DNA of 9,111 nt from an uncultured Prochlorococcus sp. (lineage in GTDB: Bacteria; Cyanobacteriota; Cyanobacteriia; PCC-6307; Cyanobiaceae), in the NCBI GenBank assembly GCA_902572675.1, contig CACGGY010000037.1, positions 1 through 9,111 on the forward strand, given 5' to 3'. A model generated the notes under the pieces. It worked only from the letters and a program-made list of their open reading frames with translations, was not told where the DNA came from and did no database searches. The translations under genes and the position numbers were made by a program. Below, piece by piece: positions 1-6,052 of the stretch (its first letter is position 1; each line of letters begins with the position of its first letter).

Positions 1-93
1 TTTATTAAAAGATTAATAGTTGTAGCAGGAGGGCTTTCCTTTTCTCTGGGATTATTTTGGATTCAAAGAAGTGCTTCTGTTTTTTTGAATTAA
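1..93 (+). CDS. C-terminal end of an unidentified, probably membrane, protein (5' end outside window)
   Basis: Frame 1 is open from the left edge and ends with TAA at 91-93, giving 30 residues. They start with a basic patch (FIKR), continue with a run of about 17 mostly hydrophobic residues (LIVVAGGLSFSLGLFWI) and finish with a short polar tail (QRSASVFLN). This looks like a last transmembrane segment. Third codon positions are mostly A or T, as in the other genes here. The stop lies 42 bases inside the convergent sodX reading frame, so the two 3' ends overlap. I do not recognise the family from so short a piece, and it could be a chance open frame. The sequence to the left of the window would settle it. 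Confidence 0.4.
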   Translation, partial: FIKRLIVVAGGLSFSLGLFWIQRSASVFLN

Positions 94-444
94 AAAATTT
101 TTTAATTTAGGAATAGTTAATTTAGAGGTGACAATCCCAATTATTTTTTCGTTATTGATTAATCCAAATTTATTACTATCTTCGCTAAATTCAATATTGT
201 CGCCAATAACCTCAACATTATTTCGATTTACTGAATGTACCCTTTTTATTAGTTTTTTATTTTTAAGGGGATGATTAAAGATAACTATTTGTCGATTTTT
301 AAGTATTGATTTATTCTTTTTATATTTTTCAAAAAATACAATATCCCCATCTTTTAGGTAAGGTAACATTGATTCACCACTAATAATGGCGGTTTTTCTT
401 AAACCTAAAAAAAATAAAATAAAATCAAAAAAACTTTTGAAAAT
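52..444 (-). CDS. sodX: Nickel-type superoxide dismutase maturation protease (S26 signal-peptidase family); start uncertain
   Basis: A small S26-family serine protease expected to remove the N-terminal leader of the neighbouring Ni-SOD precursor so that the new N-terminal His can bind nickel. In frame it reads SGESMLPYLKDGD, the S26 serine box, with the catalytic Ser at 370-372. Downstream are IKRV (general-base Lys at 244-246), GDN, and the SEDSNKFG box typical of the family's C-terminal region. The only in-frame ATG (367-369) lies just after the catalytic Ser, so a protein starting there (105 aa) would be inactive. The frame is open upstream to a stop at 505-507 but has no ATG, GTG or TTG. 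The start given here is an ATT at 442-444, chosen because it yields a hydrophobic N-terminus (FKSFFDFILFFLGLRK) before the Ser box and sits 8 bases after the sodN stop. An ATT at 418-420 is an alternative. The function is well supported; the start is not. It is probably co-transcribed with sodN. Confidence 0.78.
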   Translation of the reverse strand: MFKSFFDFILFFLGLRKTAIISGESMLPYLKDGDIVFFEKYKKNKSILKNRQIVIFNHPLKNKKLIKRVHSVNRNNVEVIGDNIEFSEDSNKFGLINNEKIIGIVTSKLTIPKLKNFLIQKNRSTSLNPK

Positions 445-452
445 AACTCTGA

Positions 453-926
453 TTAACTTGCTTTTACAAAAGCATCTGATCTTCCTTTTGAGGCCCAGAA
501 AATATTATGAATCTTTTCTACATAACTCATGAGTTCTTCAGCTTGAGCTAAGTCAATATTAACTTTGCATGCACTGCACAATTTGGCCGCCTTCCAAATG
601 GTTTCATGTAAGTCTGGATAAGTTTCTAAATGAACTGGTTTAAAGTAATCTGTCCATAAAATTAGAATTTCTTTCTTTGTTTCTTTTGCTTGCTCTTCTT
701 TAACTGCAACATATCTAGAAAATGTATTACTGTATGCAGCCCACTCTGCTGAATCAGTGCTAGAAGGGGCTTCTAATGCAATAAGTTTTTTTGTCATAGA
801 TAAAACCGCTTCTGCTGCAACCCTCGTAGATGCTGGGTCGTAAACACCACAAGGTCCGTCACAGTGAGCATGGACTGTCATTGGGGAATTTTTACCTAGA
901 AAAGAATTGATGAATTTACTTAACAT
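453..926 (-). CDS. sodN: Nickel superoxide dismutase precursor
   Basis: Disproportionates superoxide to oxygen and hydrogen peroxide using nickel, which spares iron and manganese. The 157-residue precursor has a 20-residue leader followed by HCDGPCGVY (residues 21-29), the Ni-hook signature HCxxPCGxY. After cleavage before His21, the mature N-terminal His, Cys2 and Cys6 (C22 and C26 here) are the known nickel ligands of this family. The rest is the helical-bundle body, and the mature length of about 137 residues fits the cyanobacterial form. The leader is short and is not a classic Sec signal, which agrees with removal by a dedicated protease. That protease, sodX, lies immediately downstream on the same strand. 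The start is ATG at 924-926; I see no strong Shine-Dalgarno sequence. An AT-rich -10-like element lies upstream at 944-949. Very secure. Confidence 0.98.
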   Translation of the reverse strand: MLSKFINSFLGKNSPMTVHAHCDGPCGVYDPASTRVAAEAVLSMTKKLIALEAPSSTDSAEWAAYSNTFSRYVAVKEEQAKETKKEILILWTDYFKPVHLETYPDLHETIWKAAKLCSACKVNIDLAQAEELMSYVEKIHNIFWASKGRSDAFVKAS

Positions 927-928
927 TT

Positions 929-938
929 CAAATATTTG
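929..938. promoter_or_regulatory. 10-bp perfect palindrome in the sodN leader
   Basis: CAAATATTTG is its own reverse complement. It sits three bases upstream of the sodN start codon, between that codon and the likely -10 element. It could be an operator half-site or only an AT-rich coincidence. No regulator is identified. Confidence 0.25.
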
Positions 939-943
939 GTGTT

Positions 944-949
944 GTATAT
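944..949 (-). promoter_or_regulatory. Candidate -10 element for sodN-sodX
   Basis: On the minus strand the gap upstream of sodN reads TAATATATATACAACACC, which contains TATACA (944-949) within a TA-rich run. Transcription from here would start near 937 and leave a leader of roughly 11 bases before the sodN ATG. No convincing -35 hexamer is visible about 17 bases upstream, which is common in these cyanobacteria. The 78-bp gap behind the FKBP gene suggests that sodN has its own promoter. Confidence 0.35.
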
Positions 950-1004
950 ATATTACTTGGAGAATAACTAAATTGAAAAGTCTTAGATATTTTTCTTACT
1001 TAAT

Positions 1005-1577
1005 TTAATTGACTTTTAATAATTCAACTTCAAATATTAAAGTGGCGTTAGCAGGTATTACATTTCCAGCTCCTCTTGATCCATATCCAAGTTCTGGAGG
1101 TATTGTTAATTTTCTTTTGCCTCCAACTTTCATGCCCGCTACACCTTCGTCCCAACCTTTTATTACTCGTCCAGCACCCAAGGGGAAACTGAATGGAGCT
1201 CTTCCTATACTTGTATCAAATTGTGTCCCGTCTTCTAGAGTTCCTGTGTAATTTACAGTAACTGTTTGCCCAGCACTAGCTTCATCTCCTTCCCCGTTTA
1301 CGATATCTGCAATAATTAGACCACTTTGTGTAGTCCTTGAATTGCTGTCAGATGATGTTTCTTCTGCCATAGCGAAAAGTATAGGATTTGGATCTGATGG
1401 GTCTAGTTCAAATAAATTATTATTTGAGGCATTTGATGATTTTGCAACAGGTGTTTTTTGAACTGACTGAGTTTCTGATTCAGCAGCATTAACAACTTGT
1501 GGTGAATTAAATTGACTGAAAAGAGTTAATGAAACACAAAAAACAAAAACTGCAAAGCTAATAAAAACTTCTTTCAC
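1005..1577 (-). CDS. Exported FKBP-type peptidyl-prolyl cis-trans isomerase
   Basis: Catalyses cis-trans isomerisation of prolyl bonds in proteins outside the cytoplasm (periplasm or thylakoid lumen). The 190-residue product starts with a signal peptide (hydrophobic residues about 4-20, likely cleavage near VVNA, residues 28-31). A low-complexity Ser/Thr/Asn/Asp-rich linker follows (about 32-82), then one complete FKBP domain (about 84-190). The FKBP pocket residues are all present: Y110 (VNYTG), F120 and D121 (FDTS), F129, V138 and I139, W142 (GWDEG), Y165 (GYGSRG) and F182, so it should be active. The start is GTG at 1575-1577 and is forced, because an in-frame TAA lies directly before it (1578-1580) and no in-frame ATG precedes the signal peptide. 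It is divergent from lnt across an 86-bp gap and upstream of sodN on the same strand, separated by 78 bp, so co-transcription with sodN is possible but not shown. Confidence 0.94.
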   Translation of the reverse strand: MKEVFISFAVFVFCVSLTLFSQFNSPQVVNAAESETQSVQKTPVAKSSNASNNNLFELDPSDPNPILFAMAEETSSDSNSRTTQSGLIIADIVNGEGDEASAGQTVTVNYTGTLEDGTQFDTSIGRAPFSFPLGAGRVIKGWDEGVAGMKVGGKRKLTIPPELGYGSRGAGNVIPANATLIFEVELLKVN

Positions 1578-1620
1578 TTAAATTTTGAAAGTTACTAAAA
1601 CTTAGTTTACAGAATGAAGG

Positions 1621-1626
1621 TACAAT
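1621..1626 (+). promoter_or_regulatory. Candidate -10 element for lnt
   Basis: TACAAT lies in the 86-bp gap between the divergent FKBP and lnt genes, 37 bases before the lnt TTG start. That gives a plausible leader of about 30 bases. No matching -35 hexamer is visible at the usual distance, so this is a weak call. Confidence 0.3.
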
Positions 1627-1663
1627 AAATGGGTGATTATAAATTTAATTTCGTAATTTTAGA

Positions 1664-2287
1664 TTGTTAATCCCAACTCAAATTAAAAGTCTAAGACAAT
1701 ATTTTTACCCTTGTTTAGGAGGGATTTTAGGAGGAATTTCTGTTTCAACTCATTTTTGGCTGATTTTTATGCCGATATCTTTATTTATTTTATGGAAAGG
1801 AAGTGAGAGAAAAATAGCAAATTTTTGGTGGGGTTTTTTCTTCGTTTTGATAAGTCATTCATGGTTATATGATCTTCATCCATTGACTTGGCTTGGGTTT
1901 TCATGGCTTGCAAGTTTAATAATTGCCATTTCAATATTATTATTTTGCGCTTTTTTGGGTGGGATATTAGTTTATTTATGGGGATTGTTAGTGGAAATCA
2001 TTCTCTTGAAAGAAGATGTTTTTACAATGAAAATATTACCCTTAACAGTAAAAGTATTTTTTTTATCTTTGACTTGGGGGATTGGTGAATTGATACTTTC
2101 TCAAACACCTTTTTTTTGGATAGGTTTAGGAGAGAGTCTTATCCCAGGTGACATTTATCTTGCTGGTTTAGCAAGATGGATTGGTGCAAGTGGTTTATGC
2201 GTATTACAAATATTGATTGGATTTTGGCTTTTTTATAGTCAAGGTAGATGGGAAAGAAAACTGCACTTTAAAAAATATTTCTTTTAG
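1664..2287 (+). CDS. lnt: Apolipoprotein N-acyltransferase, N-terminal membrane part (frame-disrupted gene)
   Basis: This is the membrane half of Lnt, the inner-membrane enzyme that adds the third acyl chain to the N-terminal Cys of lipoproteins. The 207 residues contain several hydrophobic helices (for example about 16-42, 52-65, 75-110, 128-145) and the conserved stretch around WIGLGESLIPGDIYLAGLA, which precedes the last helix of this half. The frame stops at 2285-2287, just after HFKKYFF. In the -1 frame the sequence continues from about 2272 as KIFLLGLLVIIFLHLFGG, the expected next helix leading into the catalytic domain. The start is TTG at 1664: an in-frame TAA at 1646-1648 blocks upstream extension and no ATG occurs until well inside the first helices. 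Alone this fragment lacks all catalytic residues. Confidence 0.85.
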   Translation: MLIPTQIKSLRQYFYPCLGGILGGISVSTHFWLIFMPISLFILWKGSERKIANFWWGFFFVLISHSWLYDLHPLTWLGFSWLASLIIAISILLFCAFLGGILVYLWGLLVEIILLKEDVFTMKILPLTVKVFFLSLTWGIGELILSQTPFFWIGLGESLIPGDIYLAGLARWIGASGLCVLQILIGFWLFYSQGRWERKLHFKKYFF

Positions 2288-2292
2288 GACTA

Positions 2293-3150
2293 TTGGTTAT
2301 TATTTTCTTACATTTATTTGGAGGTTTAACAACTCCAATAAAAAGAAATTATGAATATCCAGTAGCTATTTGGCAAACTAATATACCTACAAGAGAAAAA
2401 TTAAAAATCAATGATGAATTTATTAAAGAAAAGCTATCTATCGCTCAAAAATATGCTTTATCAAACAAAGCGCAACTTCTTGTTGCTCCTGAAGGAACTC
2501 TATCTAATAATTTTTATTTATCTAAAGGTATTAAGGTTAATACCTTGGCAGGAGGTTTCAGATATTCAAATAATGAGTTAAGAAGTTCTTTACTCGGATT
2601 TAAAATTGGAGATAAATCTTTTACCACATTTATAGATAAAAATAGACTTGTTCCAATAGGTGAAAAAATACCCAGATTTCTAAATAGTTTTTCAAGAGGA
2701 TTATCTGCAGTAGGAGGAATTCAACCAGGCTCTGGTGCAAGATTTTTTGATCCTAAATTTACACCCCCACTAGCAGTAGCTGTATGTTACGAAATTAGTG
2801 ATGGACTAAAAATAAGAAATGCTATTAATAGCGGTGCAAAACTAATAATAACTGCAGCAAATTTAGATCCATATCCAGCTAAGCTTTACAATCAATTCCT
2901 AGCTTTAGCAAGATTAAGAAGTATTGAAAACAAGAAAAATAATTTATTAGTATCAAATACTGGCCCTTCAGGCTTAGTTCAGGATGATGGAAAAATTATT
3001 CAAATGCTAGATTTAAATGTTGAGCAATATGAAATAGTATTCCCTAATTTTTCATCCGAAAAGACTTTCTATACAAAATTTGGTGATAAACCTATTTTTT
3101 GTTTGTTTATATTTTTTATGGGATTAAATTTCTTTTGGAAAATTAATTAA
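2293..3150 (+). CDS. lnt: Apolipoprotein N-acyltransferase, C-terminal nitrilase domain (frame-disrupted gene)
   Basis: This is the catalytic half of Lnt, continuing the preceding fragment in the -1 frame. Its reading frame is open from 2272; the listed start is a TTG at 2293 that is unlikely to be a true initiation site, because the only purine-rich stretch (AGGA, 2286-2289) is three bases away. The nitrilase-fold triad is present: Glu in APEGTL (2491-2493), Lys in DKNRLVPIGE (2638-2640) and Cys in VCYE (2785-2787). A final hydrophobic helix (IFCLFIFFMGLNFFW) closes the protein, as in other Lnt. One extra A in the run at 2270-2275 would join both parts into about 495 residues, a normal Lnt length. 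The intact domain suggests recent or apparent disruption, not long decay. The TAA stop overlaps the 3' end of convergent mnmA. Confidence 0.85.
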   Translation: MVIIFLHLFGGLTTPIKRNYEYPVAIWQTNIPTREKLKINDEFIKEKLSIAQKYALSNKAQLLVAPEGTLSNNFYLSKGIKVNTLAGGFRYSNNELRSSLLGFKIGDKSFTTFIDKNRLVPIGEKIPRFLNSFSRGLSAVGGIQPGSGARFFDPKFTPPLAVAVCYEISDGLKIRNAINSGAKLIITAANLDPYPAKLYNQFLALARLRSIENKKNNLLVSNTGPSGLVQDDGKIIQMLDLNVEQYEIVFPNFSSEKTFYTKFGDKPIFCLFIFFMGLNFFWKIN

Positions 3151-3154
3151 TTAA
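3143..3154. other. Palindromic double stop shared by lnt and mnmA
   Basis: TTAATTAATTAA is a 12-bp palindrome that supplies the lnt stop (TAA, 3148-3150) and, on the other strand, the mnmA stop (3143-3145). The two coding regions overlap by 8 bases, which leaves no space between them for an intrinsic terminator. Confidence 0.7.
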
Positions 3155-4300
3155 TCCACCACCTAATAAAATTTCTCCTTTATAAAAAACTGCAGCTTGA
3201 CCGGGCGTTACCGAACTTTGACTATCTTCAAAAATTAATTTAAATGTTTTAGTAGGATTATCTTTATTTTTCAAAGGGATTAAAGTTCCTTTTACTGGAT
3301 GACTTCTATATCTGATTTGTGCTTCTACTTTTATCTCTTGCTTAGGTTCTTCGATTGAAACCCAGTTAACCGCACTAATTATTGCTTCTTTATTAAAGAG
3401 ATCACTTCTATCTGCTACATAAACTATGTTTTTCTCCCTATCTAAACACTTTACATATAATGGTTCCGGCCAAGCAATGCCCAACCCTTTTCTCTGACCT
3501 ACAGTAAAGTGCTGAATTCCATTGTGCGTCCCAAGGACTTTCCCATTTACATGCACAATTTCTCCTTCTTTGGGTTCTATGTGTTTGTCGATAAATATCT
3601 GCATTGATCCATAATGCTCAACTAAACATAAATCTTGACTTTCTGGTTTTTGAGCAGTTCTAAGGCCTAATCTGAGGGCTTCCTTTCTTGTTTCTTCTTT
3701 TTTCATTTCACCAAGAGGAAATTCTAATCTGCTTAGTACTTCTTGAGAAAGAGCATAAAGAAAATAACTTTGGTCTTTGTTTTCGTCAGCACCTCTGAGA
3801 AGAAGGAAGTCTTTAAATACATAGCTCTTGCAATCAAGTTTTTCAGCATAAGATGATTTTTTTATCCTTGCGTAATGTCCGGTTGCAATATGTGTAAAGT
3901 CTTTTTTGCTTATTGCGTAATTAAGCATCTCTTCAAACTTCACATTCTTGTTGCACATCGAACATGGAAGTGGAGTGAATCCTTTCTCATAGCTTTCAGT
4001 AGTTTTTTTAATTACCTCTCTTTTGAAAATTTCCCTTGAGTCTATTATTTTATGATCAATCCCCAAATCTTCACAAAGGCCAGCAGCATCTACTAATCCT
4101 TCAGAACAACATGAGCCTTGTCCTTTCATTAGCCAAAGAGTTAGTCCCTCAACATTCCAGCCTCTCTCTACAAGAAGAGCAGCTGAAAGAGAACTATCTA
4201 CGCCACCAGAAAGACCTACAATAATATTTTTCTTCTTTTTAGTTTTATTATTAGAAGAAAAAAAGTTCTCTAGGTTTTTTTCCTTTTGTGTCTTTAACAT
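3143..4300 (-). CDS. mnmA: tRNA-specific 2-thiouridylase MnmA
   Basis: Adds sulfur to C2 of the wobble uridine (U34) in tRNAs for Lys, Glu and Gln, using ATP and a sulfur-relay donor, in the cytoplasm. The 385-residue protein has a Lys/Asn-rich N-terminal extension (1-24), then the PP-loop ATP motif GLSGGVDSS (29-37). The catalytic nucleophile is Cys116 in CSMCNKNVKF, and the second catalytic Cys is C225 in ESQDLCLVE. THIATGHYARI (136-146) and DQSYFLYAL (176-184) are further family signatures, and the C-terminal beta-barrel part ends at GEILLGGGLIN. A cysteine-containing segment, GSCCSEGLVDAA, follows the PP-loop region. The length is normal. The start is ATG at 4298-4300, 45 bases from divergent nnr, and the 3' end overlaps convergent lnt. 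Older annotations use the name trmU. Secure. Confidence 0.97.
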   Translation of the reverse strand: MLKTQKEKNLENFFSSNNKTKKKKNIIVGLSGGVDSSLSAALLVERGWNVEGLTLWLMKGQGSCCSEGLVDAAGLCEDLGIDHKIIDSREIFKREVIKKTTESYEKGFTPLPCSMCNKNVKFEEMLNYAISKKDFTHIATGHYARIKKSSYAEKLDCKSYVFKDFLLLRGADENKDQSYFLYALSQEVLSRLEFPLGEMKKEETRKEALRLGLRTAQKPESQDLCLVEHYGSMQIFIDKHIEPKEGEIVHVNGKVLGTHNGIQHFTVGQRKGLGIAWPEPLYVKCLDREKNIVYVADRSDLFNKEAIISAVNWVSIEEPKQEIKVEAQIRYRSHPVKGTLIPLKNKDNPTKTFKLIFEDSQSSVTPGQAAVFYKGEILLGGGLIN

Positions 4301-4345
4301 AGAAGTTTAAATTTTGAACAGTACTTCAATTGCTTTGTACTAATT

Positions 4346-5902
4346 ATGAACGAAATTGTATGGCCAACAATTGACACTAAACATTTAATTGTTGATTCAA
4401 AGCAAATGTTGATATTAGAGAAAGAAATGTTTTCTGATGGGATGCCTCAAGAAGCATTGATGGAAAAAGCTGGTATTCAAATTAGTAGATGGCTCTTAAA
4501 AAGGAAACCTCTTCTAAAGTATGGAATAACTGTTTTTATAGGTCCTGGGCATAATGGTGGGGATGGTGCAGTAATAGCTAGAGAGCTTTTTTTGAAAGGT
4601 TTTTTAGTAAAGGTATGGTGTCCATTCCCGATAAAAAAAACATTAACAAATAACCACCTTAATTATCTTACATCTATTGGTGTCACAAAATTAGTAGAGC
4701 CCCCTGATCCAAATTGTAAAGAACTTTGGATTGATGCAGTTTTTGGTAATAATCAAACAAGAAAAGTTGATAATAAATTAATTAAACTTTTTAATCAAAA
4801 ATTTCATAACAAATATGGCAAGGTCATAAGTATTGATATTCCAACAGGATTATGTCCTAATAAAGGAGAGCCTTTTTTAGATAACGCAGTAAAGGCAGAC
4901 TATACCTTGGTAATTGGTCTTAATAAGATTGGGTTGACGCAAGATTCTGCATTACCTTTTATAGGAGAATTGCACCATATAGATGTTGGGGTGCCTACTA
5001 ATAAACTGTCCAAAGTTGATAAAAAGATTCTTAAGGTTACTTACAAAGATTTAAAAAATATTGATTTACCTTCTTTACCAAAAAATTCCAACAAATATAA
5101 AAGAGGGAGAACATTATTAATAGCAGGAAGTGAAAAATATCCTGGCGCTGCATACTTGGCATTAAAAGGGGCCATATCAAGTGGAGCAGGCTTTATCTCT
5201 GCGGTCCTCCCCAATTTAGTTGCTGAATCTATTTGGCAAGTTGCCCCTGAAATAGTTTTAAAAGGAACTATGCAATGTAATCAAAACGGTAATGCATCTT
5301 TGTTTAGCGCATTAAAAAATATTGATTTATCTGCATATGATTCATTAGCAGTAGGTCCAGGAATTGGTATTGATAATGATGACTGGCAAAGATCTGAAGA
5401 CTATCTTATGGGTTTTGAAGGATTATTGATCTTGGATGCAGATGCACTTAATAGGATATCTAAATCTAAATTAGGATCAAAATTCTTTTTAGAGAGAAAA
5501 TTTCAATCATGGATTACTCCTCATAGCAAAGAATTTTTGCGATTATTCCCTCATATAAAGTGTGAAACTAACGTCGGACTGGCTATTAAAGCAGCGCAGG
5601 AATTCAATATTAGTATTTTGTTAAAGGGTGCTAACAGTGTAATTGCTGATAAAAAGAAAGTATGGCAACTTGTTGGGACTGATTCTCAAACAGCTAGAGC
5701 TGGATTGGGTGATCTTTTATCTGGATTTGTGGCTGGGAGTGCTGCAATTGATTTAACTTTTCGCAAAGATATAACAACAGATTTTTTTGCGAAATATGTA
5801 CTCTTACATTCATTTGCTGCATCAAAGTGTAAAAGAGGGTCTAACGCATCGATTATTGGTGATACATTATCAAAAATAATTAGAAATAGGAAAACGAGAT
5901 AA
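4346..5902 (+). CDS. nnr: Bifunctional NAD(P)H-hydrate repair enzyme (epimerase and dehydratase)
   Basis: Repairs hydrated NADH and NADPH. The N-terminal YjeF_N domain (about 1-230) interconverts R and S epimers, and the C-terminal ribokinase-like domain (about 235-518) dehydrates the S form using ADP or ATP. The N-terminal domain shows GPGHNGGDG (66-74), D130 in WIDAVFG and the SIDIPTG strand (162-168). The C-terminal domain shows RTLLIAGS (255-262), GPGIG (337-341), DADALN (364-369), TPHSKEFLRL (391-400), LKGAN (426-430) and AGLGDLLSG (452-460), with D456 the likely catalytic Asp. The length of 518 is usual for the fused form. The start is ATG at 4346, 45 bases from divergent mnmA, with no clear Shine-Dalgarno sequence. 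A 150-bp gap follows before the sigma gene. Confidence 0.96.
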   Translation: MNEIVWPTIDTKHLIVDSKQMLILEKEMFSDGMPQEALMEKAGIQISRWLLKRKPLLKYGITVFIGPGHNGGDGAVIARELFLKGFLVKVWCPFPIKKTLTNNHLNYLTSIGVTKLVEPPDPNCKELWIDAVFGNNQTRKVDNKLIKLFNQKFHNKYGKVISIDIPTGLCPNKGEPFLDNAVKADYTLVIGLNKIGLTQDSALPFIGELHHIDVGVPTNKLSKVDKKILKVTYKDLKNIDLPSLPKNSNKYKRGRTLLIAGSEKYPGAAYLALKGAISSGAGFISAVLPNLVAESIWQVAPEIVLKGTMQCNQNGNASLFSALKNIDLSAYDSLAVGPGIGIDNDDWQRSEDYLMGFEGLLILDADALNRISKSKLGSKFFLERKFQSWITPHSKEFLRLFPHIKCETNVGLAIKAAQEFNISILLKGANSVIADKKKVWQLVGTDSQTARAGLGDLLSGFVAGSAAIDLTFRKDITTDFFAKYVLLHSFAASKCKRGSNASIIGDTLSKIIRNRKTR

Positions 5903-5906
5903 ATAT

Positions 5907-5938
5907 CTTGAAAGAAACAATTTAAGAGAGTTTTTTTT
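5907..5938 (+). terminator. Weak candidate terminator after nnr
   Basis: Five bases past the nnr stop, CTTGAA (5907-5912) can pair with TTTAAG (5921-5926), including one G-U pair. Four bases later comes a run of eight T (5931-5938). The stem is short and AT-rich, so termination would be inefficient. This is the only hairpin-plus-T arrangement I see next to a gene end in the window. Confidence 0.3.
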
Positions 5939-6032
5939 AGTTTTAAACACATAAATACACAAATGTTACTTGAAATCTGAAGCGCGCATTAAATATTGGC
6001 CTGTTTATAAAAAAGTGTAGGAAAGTTTTAAT

Positions 6033-6044
6033 ACCTATATAGGT
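6033..6044. promoter_or_regulatory. 12-bp perfect palindrome ahead of the sigma-factor start
   Basis: ACCTATATAGGT is its own reverse complement and ends 8 bases before the ATG at 6053. Its right arm (AGGT, 6041-6044) is also the best Shine-Dalgarno candidate for the sigma gene, and the centre (TATATA) resembles a -10 element. It may be an operator, a core promoter, or the ribosome-binding site within a symmetric sequence. No binding protein is identified. Confidence 0.4.
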
Positions 6045-6052
6045 CAAAAAAA

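Noticed and set aside
976..1017. AAAAGTC / GACTTTT inverted repeat at the 3' end of the FKBP gene as a terminator
   Set aside because: The arms are 28 bases apart and the right arm lies within the coding end. There is no tight hairpin or well-placed T-run.
1009..1251. Plus-strand open frame opposite the FKBP domain
   Set aside because: It is complementary to a strongly conserved FKBP domain and its residues show no domain pattern; a shadow frame.
4321..4340. GTAC...GTAC symmetric-looking segment before nnr, suggestive of an NtcA (GTA-N8-TAC) site
   Set aside because: The spacing between GTA and the final TAC is 14 bases, not 8, and the interior is not symmetric, so it does not fit the NtcA consensus.
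4314..4344. TTGAAC-18-TACTAA resembling a -35/-10 promoter for nnr
   Set aside because: Transcription would begin at or past the ATG at 4346, leaving no leader. It remains possible only as a leaderless start, which I cannot support.
5698..5724. AGLGD in the Nnr dehydratase domain in place of AGTGD or GGMGD, possibly an inactivating change
   Set aside because: The catalytic Asp and flanking glycines are kept, and the variable position already accepts Met or Thr in the family, so Leu is not a strong sign of lost activity.
5686..5952. Minus-strand open frame of 88 codons overlapping the end of nnr
   Set aside because: It is mostly antisense to the conserved dehydratase domain, has no recognisable domain, and looks like a shadow of nnr.
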